DNA from: Betaproteobacteria bacterium UBA5216 | GTDB lineage: Bacteria; Pseudomonadota; Gammaproteobacteria; Burkholderiales; SG8-41 | NCBI GenBank assembly: GCA_002412495.1 | Contig: DHVE01000125.1 | Location: 25,304-89,303, forward strand | Reading direction: 5' to 3' | Length of the DNA: 64,000 nucleotides | Shown here: positions 8,129-16,330 of the stretch, in pieces | How positions within the stretch are numbered: position 1 is the first letter of the stretch | How the letters are laid out: the number at the start of each line of letters is the position of its first letter | Notes under the pieces: model-generated | What the model was told of the DNA's origin: nothing | The model's database searches: none | What the model saw: only the letters and a program-made list of their open reading frames with translations | Program-made: the position numbers and the translations under genes

Positions 8129-8213
8129 CGTAGGATGGGTGAAACCCATCACAGCCGAACCTCGCACACCAGAAAACGCGGCTGTGTTGTTGATGGGTTT
8201 CACCCATCCTACG
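8129..8213. repeat. REP-like inverted repeat pair (BIME-like)
   Basis: Two 22-base arms (8129-8150 and 8192-8213) are perfect reverse complements. Each arm is itself palindromic around GATGGGT-GAA-ACCCATC and is flanked by CGTAG. Inside them a second 7-base pair, ACAGCCG (8151-8157) and CGGCTGT (8179-8185), extends the stem. It lies between two minus-strand genes of one operon and may form a large hairpin in the transcript. Confidence 0.8.
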
Positions 8214-8230
8214 TTGGCTGTCCATTGTGT

Positions 8231-10825
8231 TTACCAATCCTCGCGCACCGAGCGCACCAGATCTTGCGTGCCGATGACCTGCCGTGCGGTAAACCACGCC
8301 GAGCCGGCGGCGGCAACGACCAGCGCGGCGGAGAACGCGGCCAACTGAAACGCCGGAATATGAAAATCCATGCTCCAGCCGAACGATTGCGGGTTGATCA
8401 CGAACACCAGCACCGCCGCGAGTATCATGCCCAGCAACACGCCGAGCAGCGCGCCGAGCGCCGCCAGCGCCGCGCCTTCGACGGTGAGCATGCGTGTCAG
8501 TTCGCCGCGCGTGAGGCCCAGATGGCGCAGCATGCCGAATTCTTTTTTTCGCGCCACGATCAGGCCGGTGAAGGCGGCCACCATGCCTGCCAGACCGATC
8601 AGTACTGCCACCGCTTCCAGCGCGTAGGTGACGGCGAAGGTGCGGTCAAACACCTTGAGACTCAGCGCCCGCACGTCGGCGGTTTCGGCAATTTCAAGCG
8701 CGGGTACGCCGAGCAAGCGGGTTTTGAATGCCGGGAGCAGGGCAGCGGCATTGATGCCGTCTTGCATCCACAACGCCGCGTCGTGCGCGCGCGCATCGCC
8801 AGTGATGCGCGCATAGTCCGTAAAATTCATCACGATGGAACCATGCTGGCGTGCGTAGTCGCGCCACACCCCGGCGATGTGCACGCGCGTGGCGGCGACT
8901 CGATTCGGGTTCATCGGCAAGGGCAGATCAAACGCGCCGTCCGCATCGAGGCGCAGTGGTTCGCGGTACAGATCGCGAAATGATTCCGACACCCATACCG
9001 AAGGCGTGGCGTCCGCGGGCGTGGGGTAGCGTTTCACCAGCGGCAAACGGCTATCGATGGAAATTCCCTCGCCGAATTCACGGATTACCAGTGCAACAGG
9101 CGGCCGCGCGGGATTCAGCGTCAATTTTTCGGTGCGCACGAATTCCGCGCGCAGCACGCCGGGCGTGGCTCGTATTGCCGCTTGCGCGGTCGCGTCAAAA
9201 AAGCCCGGTGAGCGGGTTTGGCCCCCCGAGTGCTGGCGCAAATAGGCGGGTGCGGGCAGCACCTGTTCCAGCCAGTCTTCAACCGAGTGGCGGAACGACG
9301 TCACCATGATCGCCATCGCGCCCGCGAGACTCACCGCCGCAAGCACGGCCGCCAGGCTGATACCGGCTTGCGCAGGGGCGTTGGCCAGCCGGGTGATGGC
9401 GAGTTGAAGCACGGCCGGCGTATCGGCACGCGCGCGGCTGTTGGTCAGACGTGCGCCCTGGCGAAATACCCACGCGGCTATCGCGGGGGTGAGCAGCAGC
9501 GTGCCGATCAACAGGCCGCTGATGGCCAGGTAACCAAGCACGGGTATACCCTGTATCGCGGGTGCAAACGCGAGCAGCGCGCTGATCACAAACGTTCCGC
9601 CGCCCGCGAGCACGGATGGCCCCGAGCCGGTGGTGTCGTGCAGGCTACCGGTTTTCAGCGCCTGTGCGGGGTGCGCGCGCGCGGCCTGGCGCGCGGGCAG
9701 CCACGCGCCGAGCATCGCCGCGCCGCAGCCGAGCAGCATGAACAACGCGGTCGTTCCGGGCTCGAAGGCGAGCGCGGGGCGCGTGCCATGAAAAAAGCCC
9801 GCTCCGAGATCGCCGCCCAAAACGTGTAAAGCGGCCCACGCCAACGCGTAACCCAACGCCGCGCCGAGCAGCGCACCGGCGGCGCCCAGCAGCACCGCTT
9901 CAAACAGCATCAGTCCCACGGTCCCGCGCGCGGTGACGCCGATCACACGCATAAACGCCAGTTCGCCGGCGCGTTCCGCCACGCTCAGCATTTGCGTTGA
10001 AAACACCAGTAGCGCGCCGGAGAACAGCGCGATCATCGCCAACATGGTGAGGTTGACGCGATAGGCACGCGACATCGCGGCGGTTTGCTGCTCACGCACT
10101 TCAGGCAACACTGCGTGCGCACCTTGCGGCAAGTCAGCGGCGATGTCGCGCACGAAGGCCGTGCGATCCACGCCCGGCAACAGGCGCAGATCGAGCCGGG
10201 TGATTTGCCCTTGCAGATTAAACAGCGCCTGCGCTGCGGCGATGTCCAGCACGGCGACGCGCTGCTGGCTTTCGATGCCCGCGAGCACGCCTGCGATAGC
10301 CAGCGTTACCGGGCCGCGCGGCGTGGTCACCGTGAGTTGCTTTTCCGGCGACTTGCCCGTGTTCAGCCACGCCATCGCGGCGGGCGACACGGCGATGCGG
10401 TTGCCGCCAACGTTTTCCAGCGGGTCAGCGGCGGTTTCGCCGGGCCGCGCTATCAAATGTGGCGTAAAACGCGCCGAAGCGAAGGGATCGAGTCCGATCA
10501 CCTTGAGCGATTCACGTCGGCCCGCGACCGCGACATCGATTTCGATGATCGGTGCAATGGCTTCGATTTGCGCGTGCAGCCCTAACTTGCCGTAGAGCGT
10601 TTCGTCAATGGCACGGTTGACGCCTTCGATGCGCACATCCGCTTCGCCGGCCACGGTGCGAAACGCCTGCTGCATTTCCGCCAGCGCGGCGTCATTCACG
10701 AGATTGACCGCCAGACCCAGTGCCACGCCCACGGCTATGGCCGCCATGGCCAAAACGCTGCGGCGCGCGCGGGCGCGCAGCGGGGCGAAGGACAGCGCAT
10801 GGAGCAAGTCGAGCGCGGCAATCAT
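8231..10825 (-). CDS. FtsX-family ABC transporter permease (fused, two FtsX units)
   Basis: 864 aa from an ATG at 10825 (MIAALDLLHALSFAPLRARARRSVL); the frame extends upstream to 10891 without obvious coding character. An N-terminal TM helix is followed by a periplasmic MacB-like domain, a first FtsX core (about 260-400), further TM segments, a second periplasmic domain and a second FtsX core at the C-terminus. This is the layout of YbbP/LolC-type exporters with AttF and AttG fused. The partner ATPase is probably the gene at 14704-15366 and the downstream partner the AttH-like protein. Predicted role: moving a lipid-like or hydrophobic molecule out of the inner membrane. Confidence 0.85.
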   Translation of the reverse strand: MIAALDLLHALSFAPLRARARRSVLAMAAIAVGVALGLAVNLVNDAALAEMQQAFRTVAGEADVRIEGVNRAIDETLYGKLGLHAQIEAIAPIIEIDVAVAGRRESLKVIGLDPFASARFTPHLIARPGETAADPLENVGGNRIAVSPAAMAWLNTGKSPEKQLTVTTPRGPVTLAIAGVLAGIESQQRVAVLDIAAAQALFNLQGQITRLDLRLLPGVDRTAFVRDIAADLPQGAHAVLPEVREQQTAAMSRAYRVNLTMLAMIALFSGALLVFSTQMLSVAERAGELAFMRVIGVTARGTVGLMLFEAVLLGAAGALLGAALGYALAWAALHVLGGDLGAGFFHGTRPALAFEPGTTALFMLLGCGAAMLGAWLPARQAARAHPAQALKTGSLHDTTGSGPSVLAGGGTFVISALLAFAPAIQGIPVLGYLAISGLLIGTLLLTPAIAAWVFRQGARLTNSRARADTPAVLQLAITRLANAPAQAGISLAAVLAAVSLAGAMAIMVTSFRHSVEDWLEQVLPAPAYLRQHSGGQTRSPGFFDATAQAAIRATPGVLRAEFVRTEKLTLNPARPPVALVIREFGEGISIDSRLPLVKRYPTPADATPSVWVSESFRDLYREPLRLDADGAFDLPLPMNPNRVAATRVHIAGVWRDYARQHGSIVMNFTDYARITGDARAHDAALWMQDGINAAALLPAFKTRLLGVPALEIAETADVRALSLKVFDRTFAVTYALEAVAVLIGLAGMVAAFTGLIVARKKEFGMLRHLGLTRGELTRMLTVEGAALAALGALLGVLLGMILAAVLVFVINPQSFGWSMDFHIPAFQLAAFSAALVVAAAGSAWFTARQVIGTQDLVRSVREDW

Positions 10826-10939
10826 GATGTGGCGTTGCCCGGCCCGTTGTGCATCACGACGAGACTGCTGGTGAATGGCGCGCCAGCGCACCTAACGCGG
10901 GTTGAGTGCCCGATGTGGCTTGTAATAGTGATGTGGCAG

Positions 10940-12580
10940 TCAACCGGCGCCGGCCGCCAACATCATGTCGGCGCCTTTTTCAGCGATGGCGATGGTCGGA
11001 ATGTTGGTGTTCGATGATGACAGCGTGGGGCAGATCGATGAATCCACCACGCGCAGCCGTTCCAGGCCTCGCACGCGCAGTTGCGGATCAACCACCGCGG
11101 CATGGTCGATGCCCATCTTGCAGGTGCCTGCCGCGTGCCAACTGGTGCCCGCATTGCCCTTGATGTATTCGAGCAGTCCGGCGTCATCCTGCACCCCTGG
11201 TCCCGGACGGGTTTCGCGCACGGTGACGGCTTTCATCGACGGCATCTGTGCGATGTGCCGGGCCATGCGCGCGCCATCAATCATGACTCGCACATCGGAT
11301 TCGTTCGACATGTAGCGGGGATCGATGCGCGGGAACACCAGCGGGTCGGCCGATTTAATATGCACGTAGCCGATCGATTGTGGATGCAGCAGCGTTACGC
11401 CAATGCCGAAGCCTGGAAACGGATCGAGTCCGGTCTTGATGGTTCTGGCGGAACGATCCTTGCCTGAAAAAAGATGCATGCGGATCACCAGATCGGTCTG
11501 CGGGGCATCGGGACGGCTGCGCACGTTCATGGCGGAGCTGCCGGATGCAATCGACAACATGCCCTTGCGCGTGAACAGGAAGCGTATGCCTTCGCGCAGC
11601 TTGATCCACGGGCTGCGCAAAACGTCGTTGATGGTGATCGGCTTGGCGCATTCGAAGGTCATGCGGATGTTGGGATGATCCTGCATGTTTTCGCCGACGC
11701 CCGGCAGGTGTTGCACGGTCGCGATGCCGTGTTCACGCAGAATTTCACTGTTGCCGATACCCGACAGTTCCAGCAACTTGGGTGACGCCAGCGGCCCCGC
11801 GGTGAGAGCCACTTCGCGGCGCGCCCTGGCGCGCAGCACGGCATCGCCCAGCCGCAGTTCGACGCCGGTCGCGCGCTTGCCGTCCAGCAGCACGCGAGTG
11901 GCTATTGCACCCGACAGTATGCTCAGGTTCGGCCGATGCGCGACCGGACGCAGATAGGCTATCGACGAACTGCAGCGCAGGCCGTCGCGTGTCGAATATT
12001 GCGAATGATAGGCGCCTTCATAGTCGCCGCCGTTGTAGTCGGGCGACTGCCGGTAGCCCGCTTCCTTGCAGGCCATCCAGTAAGCCTTGGACAATTCGTC
12101 AAAATCCTTGATGACCGTGCAGTGCATGGGACCGCCGCGACCGCGCACGGCAGGATCGCCGTCGGGACAATCTTCCAGTTTTTTGAAGTACGGCAGCAGA
12201 TCATCATAGCCCCAGCCAGCGCAGCCCTGATCGCGCCAGCGGTTGTATTCAATAGGATCGCCACGCACAAACACGTTGCCATTGATGGTGCCAGAGCCGC
12301 CCATGACGCGTCCGCGCACCCATTTCTGGGCTTTGCCGTTAAGATGAACCTGCGGTTCGGTCATAAAAGGCCAGACAAAGCGATCGTCATTGATCAGCTT
12401 CGCCACCAGCGCGGGCACCAGTACGTTGATATTGCCGGCATCGCTGCCGCCGGCTTCGATCAGCAGTACCTGATTGCGGCTGTCGGCGCTTAACCGGTTG
12501 GCGAGCACACAGCCGGCGGAACCGGCGCCGACGACAATAAAATCGAACTCGGCATTATCGGGAATCGAATTCACCTGCAC
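10940..12580 (-). CDS. GMC-family FAD oxidoreductase (choline/alcohol dehydrogenase-like)
   Basis: 546 aa from a GTG preceded by AGGAG on the minus strand. The N-terminal dinucleotide fold is GAGSAG (18-23), the GMC signature lies around [16 protein letters not shown] (about 88-103), and the C-terminal active-site His is in [11 protein letters not shown]. Such enzymes oxidise alcohols, polyols or sugars with FAD and pass electrons to oxygen or a quinone/cytochrome. No secretion signal is visible. It lies in a minus-strand run with an SMP-30 lactonase and a Bug protein, so the likely product is an aldehyde or a lactone that the neighbour hydrolyses. These three genes sit between the two halves of the att-like ABC operon. 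Confidence 0.9.
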   Translation of the reverse strand: MQVNSIPDNAEFDFIVVGAGSAGCVLANRLSADSRNQVLLIEAGGSDAGNINVLVPALVAKLINDDRFVWPFMTEPQVHLNGKAQKWVRGRVMGGSGTINGNVFVRGDPIEYNRWRDQGCAGWGYDDLLPYFKKLEDCPDGDPAVRGRGGPMHCTVIKDFDELSKAYWMACKEAGYRQSPDYNGGDYEGAYHSQYSTRDGLRCSSSIAYLRPVAHRPNLSILSGAIATRVLLDGKRATGVELRLGDAVLRARARREVALTAGPLASPKLLELSGIGNSEILREHGIATVQHLPGVGENMQDHPNIRMTFECAKPITINDVLRSPWIKLREGIRFLFTRKGMLSIASGSSAMNVRSRPDAPQTDLVIRMHLFSGKDRSARTIKTGLDPFPGFGIGVTLLHPQSIGYVHIKSADPLVFPRIDPRYMSNESDVRVMIDGARMARHIAQMPSMKAVTVRETRPGPGVQDDAGLLEYIKGNAGTSWHAAGTCKMGIDHAAVVDPQLRVRGLERLRVVDSSICPTLSSSNTNIPTIAIAEKGADMMLAAGAG

Positions 12581-12610
12581 GGATGCTTCTCCTGGGATTT
12601 TTACCGCATT

Positions 12611-13546
12611 TCAGGCGTTGTAATTCAGCCGCAGTCCCGGTTCGGGCCAGCGCGCCGCGGCCACCTGGCCAACGCCGGACAACGTGATGAACGCAGTGCG
12701 CAGGTCCGGGCCGCCGAAGCAGATGTTCGTGGGATACACGTCGGGCAGCTTCACCTGGCGCACGACATGTCCGTCCGGTGCGATCACGGTGATGTGTCCG
12801 GTCATTAGCGTGGCCACGCAAATATTGCCCAGCGCATCGATGGCCAGACTGTCAAAGCGCTGGAATCCCGGCAATCCGCACACCAGTCGTCCGCCGTTGG
12901 GCGATGGAAAGCCTTGTTTGCTGAGTTGGCCCGGCGCGAGCACATCGTACGCCCAGACGCGGGAGGTTTCGGTTTCAGACACGTAGAGCGTGCGCCCATC
13001 GGGCGACAATCCGATGCCGTTTGGCGTGAGCAATGGGAAAGCCACTTCCTTGATCGAACTGCCGTCCGGCTGCGCGTAGTAGATGCCGCCATGATCGCGA
13101 TACCGCGCATGCCGCTTGCCGAAGTCAGTGAAATAAAATCCGCCCTGCGTGTCGAACACAATATCGTTGGGCGCATTCAAACGGTGTTCGCCACAATGCG
13201 TGTAGAGCTTGCGCACCTCACCGGACGCCGGATCGACGCGCTGAACATAGCCGCCGTTGTAATCCTTGGCCGGGCCCAGCGTGCCGGTGTGGCCCTTTCG
13301 GTATTCGTTGCCACCATTGTTGCACACGTAATACGCGCCGTCCGGGCCGATCGCCACGCCGTTCGGGCCGCCCCCGAGAACGGCCACCACCGTGACTGTT
13401 CCATCCGGGTGGATGCGCTTGAGTTTTTGGCCGGCGATCTCGGCTACCACCACCGAGCCATCGCGCAGGGCGACCGGGCCTTCCGGAAATTCCAGGTCAC
13501 TGGCCAGGATTTGGAGTTCCGGCAGTTCGTTTTGCTGCTGCGTCAT
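12611..13546 (-). CDS. SMP-30/gluconolactonase-family lactonase
   Basis: 311 aa from the ATG at 13546 (MTQQQNELPELQ). Six-bladed SMP-30 propeller with LEFPEGPVAL at the start (Glu metal ligand), APNDIVFDTQGGFYFTD (Asn ligand region) and LTPNGIGLSPDGRTLYVSET (Asn/Asp ligands). The family hydrolyses sugar or other lactones using a divalent metal. No signal peptide, so it is probably cytoplasmic. It lies 30 bases upstream of the GMC oxidoreductase, which could supply the lactone, and begins two bases after the stop of the Bug gene, suggesting one transcript. Confidence 0.9.
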   Translation of the reverse strand: MTQQQNELPELQILASDLEFPEGPVALRDGSVVVAEIAGQKLKRIHPDGTVTVVAVLGGGPNGVAIGPDGAYYVCNNGGNEYRKGHTGTLGPAKDYNGGYVQRVDPASGEVRKLYTHCGEHRLNAPNDIVFDTQGGFYFTDFGKRHARYRDHGGIYYAQPDGSSIKEVAFPLLTPNGIGLSPDGRTLYVSETETSRVWAYDVLAPGQLSKQGFPSPNGGRLVCGLPGFQRFDSLAIDALGNICVATLMTGHITVIAPDGHVVRQVKLPDVYPTNICFGGPDLRTAFITLSGVGQVAAARWPEPGLRLNYNA

Positions 13547-13548
13547 GG

Positions 13549-14541
13549 TTAATTGACCCTTGCGCCGGATTCGCTCACGACCGCCGCCCATTTCTTGAGT
13601 TCACGCTGGATGTGAGCCGCCAGTTCCGCCGGCGTTCCGCCGATGGGTGGCGCACCCATTTCGTTCAGCTTTTCAATGACGTCAGGCAGTTTGATCGCGC
13701 GATTGACGTCCGCATTGACCTTGCTGATGATGTCGCGCGGTGTCTTCGCGGGCGCCAGAACGCCGTACCATGAACGCACGTCATACCCCGCTGCGCCCGA
13801 CTCCGCCATCGTCGGCAGGTTGGGCAGGCTGGGCGAACGTTCCGGGCTGGTCACCGCGAGCGCCCGTACTTTGCCGGCCTTGATGTGCGGCAGTATCGAT
13901 ACGATGGGATCGAAGGTCATCTGGATTCGGCCGCTCAGCAAATCGGTAAACATTTCCACCGTTCCCTTGTAGGGCACGTGGGTTGTGTTTATTTTCGCAA
14001 GTGAATTGAACATGGCGCCGGCCAGATGATGCGACGTGCCGTTGCCTGACGACCCATAATTCAATGCGCCGGGTTTCGCACGCGCGAGCGCGATCAGCTC
14101 TTGTATGGTGTTGGCGGAAACGCTGGGGTGAATCACCAGCACACTCAGCGTCGATGCGACCAGATTAATGGGCTCGAAATCGGCCACGGCGTCATACGGA
14201 ATCTTCGAATACAGCGCGGGGTTGATGCCGTGCGTGCCCACCGTGGCCATCATCAAGGTGTAGCCATCCGGCGCGGCGCGTGCGGCGACTTCCGTGCCGA
14301 TGCTGCCGCCCGCGCCAGCGCGGTTTTCCACCACGACCGAGGAATTCCAGAACTGCGCGAGCTTTTGTCCAATGATGCGTGTGACCACGTCGCTGGCGCC
14401 ACCCGCGGTGTACGGCACAATGATGCGCACCGGGCTGGCGGGGTAGCCACCGGTTTGCGCGGTGGCGAGCGGCGGTGCGCAGGCCAAAACCGCCCCAGAC
14501 ATTACGTTGAAAGTCAGGTGAACGACTGCATACTTCTTCAT
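13549..14541 (-). CDS. Bug-family (TctC) periplasmic solute-binding protein
   Basis: 330 aa from the ATG at 14541 (MKKYAVVHLTFNVMSGAVLACAPPLATAQ), with GAAGGA just upstream; an in-frame extension to 14622 lacks signal character. Mature part starts YPASPVRIIVPYTAGG, as in Bug proteins, with VEMFTDLLSGRIQMTFD typical of the hinge and lobe 2. It is first in the Bug - SMP-30 - GMC cassette and may bind the cassette's substrate or product acid. No permease subunits are adjacent. Confidence 0.9.
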   Translation of the reverse strand: MKKYAVVHLTFNVMSGAVLACAPPLATAQTGGYPASPVRIIVPYTAGGASDVVTRIIGQKLAQFWNSSVVVENRAGAGGSIGTEVAARAAPDGYTLMMATVGTHGINPALYSKIPYDAVADFEPINLVASTLSVLVIHPSVSANTIQELIALARAKPGALNYGSSGNGTSHHLAGAMFNSLAKINTTHVPYKGTVEMFTDLLSGRIQMTFDPIVSILPHIKAGKVRALAVTSPERSPSLPNLPTMAESGAAGYDVRSWYGVLAPAKTPRDIISKVNADVNRAIKLPDVIEKLNEMGAPPIGGTPAELAAHIQRELKKWAAVVSESGARVN

Positions 14542-14703
14542 GAGTCCTTCGTGAAGATGGTGGAATACAGGGGGGTATTCGCGCGCCGACAAGTGTTTTT
14601 CGCCATGCCAGCGTGACAGCAAGCGTAGCCTAACCGAGAGGCAGCATCAAGCGCGATGGCGGCGCCCGACTGCAGACATATTGTGGAAGGCTGATCGCGG
14701 CGA

Positions 14704-15366
14704 TCATGCCGCGACATCGCGCAGCCCATCGCGCGTCAGTCGTAGCACGCGCTGCGTGGTTTGCGCGGCGAGCGCGGAGTGCGTGACGAGAATACCGATT
14801 GCGTGCTCGCGCGCGATGCTGTCCTTGAGCAATTGCAATATTTCGGCGGCGCGTTCCGGGTCTAGATTGCCGGTGGGTTCGTCCGCCAGCACCAGCTTGG
14901 GACGATGAATCAGCGCACGCGCCACCGCCACGCGTTGCAATTCGCCGCCGGAGAGTTCACGCGGGAAACTCGCGCCGCGATCCGCGAGGCCGACGGCGGC
15001 CAGCATGGCTTGCGTGCGTTCCAGTCGCTCGTTCGTCGCGACTTTTTGCAACAGCAGCGGCAGTGCCACGTTGGCGGCCACGGTCAGGTGCGGCAACACG
15101 TGAAACGCCTGAAATACAAATCCCATGTGTGAACGGCGAAAGCGCGTGCGTGCGTCATCGGTTTGCGTCCCGAGATCCGCGCCGTCCAGAACGATGCGCC
15201 CGGCGTCGGGCACGTCCAGCCCCGCCAGCAGATTGAGCAGGGTGGATTTGCCCACGCCCGACTCGCCGGTAATGGCGACGTATTCGCCGGGTTGGATGGT
15301 CAGATCAAGATTGTCAAATACCGTGCGCGCGCCGTAGCGTTTGGTGAGCTGGGTGACGGAAAGCAT
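14704..15366 (-). CDS. ABC transporter ATP-binding protein (LolD/AttE-like)
   Basis: 220 aa from the ATG at 15366; a longer frame to 16074 is antisense to the GntR gene and not real. Walker A GESGVGKST (about 33-41), Q-loop in VFQAFHVL, signature LSGGELQRVAVARAL, Walker B LVLADEPTGNLD, switch His in VTHSALA. It groups with the ATPases of MacB/LolCDE/FtsX-type exporters, which need an FtsX-fold permease. The only such permease in the window is at 8231-10825, on the same strand but 3.9 kb away behind the GMC cassette. It therefore probably completes that transporter. Confidence 0.9.
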   Translation of the reverse strand: MLSVTQLTKRYGARTVFDNLDLTIQPGEYVAITGESGVGKSTLLNLLAGLDVPDAGRIVLDGADLGTQTDDARTRFRRSHMGFVFQAFHVLPHLTVAANVALPLLLQKVATNERLERTQAMLAAVGLADRGASFPRELSGGELQRVAVARALIHRPKLVLADEPTGNLDPERAAEILQLLKDSIAREHAIGILVTHSALAAQTTQRVLRLTRDGLRDVAA

Positions 15367-15435
15367 GGGAGAAGTATAGAGGCTGTTTGCCGGCTTGGAA
15401 GATGCATCCTGGGGCTGCTTATCTTGTCGGCAATT

Positions 15436-15468
15436 TTGTTGACAATATCGTTGACAAAACTCTATGAT
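15436..15468 (+). promoter_or_regulatory. Near-consensus sigma-70 promoter with GntR-type operator
   Basis: TTGACA at 15439-15444, an 18-base spacer and TATGAT at 15463-15468. The -35 overlaps the symmetric TTGTTGACAA (15436-15445), and GTTGACAA is repeated at 15450-15457. FCD-type GntR proteins usually bind TTGT..ACAA-like sites, so autoregulation is plausible. Predicted transcription start is about 15475, the ATG itself, so the message may be leaderless. Confidence 0.55.
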
Positions 15469-15474
15469 CCATGG

Positions 15475-16191
15475 ATGGCACTGTCTCCGCCGTCTCCGAC
15501 TTCTTTTTCGTCGCAACCTCGCCCCGACCCACGCAATCCGCCGGGTCCTCGTGCGAATCGCGCGGATTTGTTCAACGTGGTGCGTGAACGCATCGCGCGG
15601 CACGATTACCGGCCGGGCGCCAAGTTGCTGGAGAATGATCTGGCGCGCGAATTCAAGGTCTCGCGTGCCCAGGTGCGCGAGGCATTCGGCGCGCTGGAGA
15701 GCCGCGGCTTGATTCTGCGTGTTCCCAATCGCGGCGCGGAAGTGGCGCGTCTCGATATCTCGCAGATGTTCGAAATCTATGATGTGCGCGAGGTGCTTGA
15801 AGGCCTGTGTACGCGGCTCGCGGTGCAGAATACCAAGCCGGCGTTCTGGCAGCCGCTGGTTACGCTGTTCGGCAAACCGATGGAGCGCAGCGTCAAGAAT
15901 GGCGACTTCGAGGATTACATTGAAAAGCTCCAGTTGCTGCAACGTCGCACGTCCGAGGCAGCCAACAATCGCGTGTTGACCGACATGCTCGCCAGCATTC
16001 ACGACAAGACCCGTGAGTTGATGCGGCGCATCATCATCCTGCCGGGGCGCGCAAACGACGGATTGCAACAACATCGTGCCGTCCTGTCGGCGATGCGGAA
16101 AGGGGATGCACTCCTCGCCGAAAAATTAAAGCGTGAGAATATCCGCTCGTCGCGCGAGTTTCTGGTGCGCTACCAGAAATTCATTTTATGA
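15475..16191 (+). CDS. GntR-family regulator, FCD (FadR) subfamily
   Basis: 238 aa from the ATG at 15475; the frame is open further upstream but that part is antisense to the ABC ATPase gene. A Pro-rich N-terminal tail of about 27 residues precedes the winged helix (LFNVVRERIARHDYRPGAKL...LAREFKVSRAQVREAFGALESRGL). An all-helical FCD effector domain begins around MFEIYDVREVLEGLCTRLA. No Shine-Dalgarno sequence lies before the start, consistent with a leaderless transcript. FCD regulators sense carboxylic-acid or acyl-CoA metabolites. It probably controls the carboxyltransferase and ABC-importer genes that follow on the same strand. Confidence 0.85.
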   Translation: MALSPPSPTSFSSQPRPDPRNPPGPRANRADLFNVVRERIARHDYRPGAKLLENDLAREFKVSRAQVREAFGALESRGLILRVPNRGAEVARLDISQMFEIYDVREVLEGLCTRLAVQNTKPAFWQPLVTLFGKPMERSVKNGDFEDYIEKLQLLQRRTSEAANNRVLTDMLASIHDKTRELMRRIIILPGRANDGLQQHRAVLSAMRKGDALLAEKLKRENIRSSREFLVRYQKFIL

Positions 16192-16258
16192 CCGGAGTGC
16201 CAAACTTGTGACCACCCACAAAAAAAGCGAAGAGAGCCCGCCGCGAGTGATCGTGCGC

Positions 16259-16273
16259 TTGAACCGGGTTCAA
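16259..16273. promoter_or_regulatory. Perfect palindrome, candidate operator or hairpin
   Basis: TTGAACCGGGTTCAA: 7-base arms around a single G, upstream of the carboxyltransferase operon and downstream of the regulator gene. Outer CCGCGA and TCGCGG extend it to an imperfect stem. It could be an operator, or a terminator-like hairpin followed by GCGTTTTGC. Confidence 0.45.
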
Positions 16274-16330
16274 CTGTCGCGGGCGCGTTTTGCTCGGCGT
16301 GACAATTAACCTGAAATGGAAGAACGCGAC

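Noticed and set aside
7964..8983. 339-residue open frame on the plus strand
   Set aside because: Crosses the REP-like palindrome and is antisense to the AttH-like and permease genes; no domain.
15367..16074. N-terminal extension of the ABC ATPase
   Set aside because: Antisense to the GntR gene and without homology; the ATPase fold starts at MLSVTQLTKRYG (15366).
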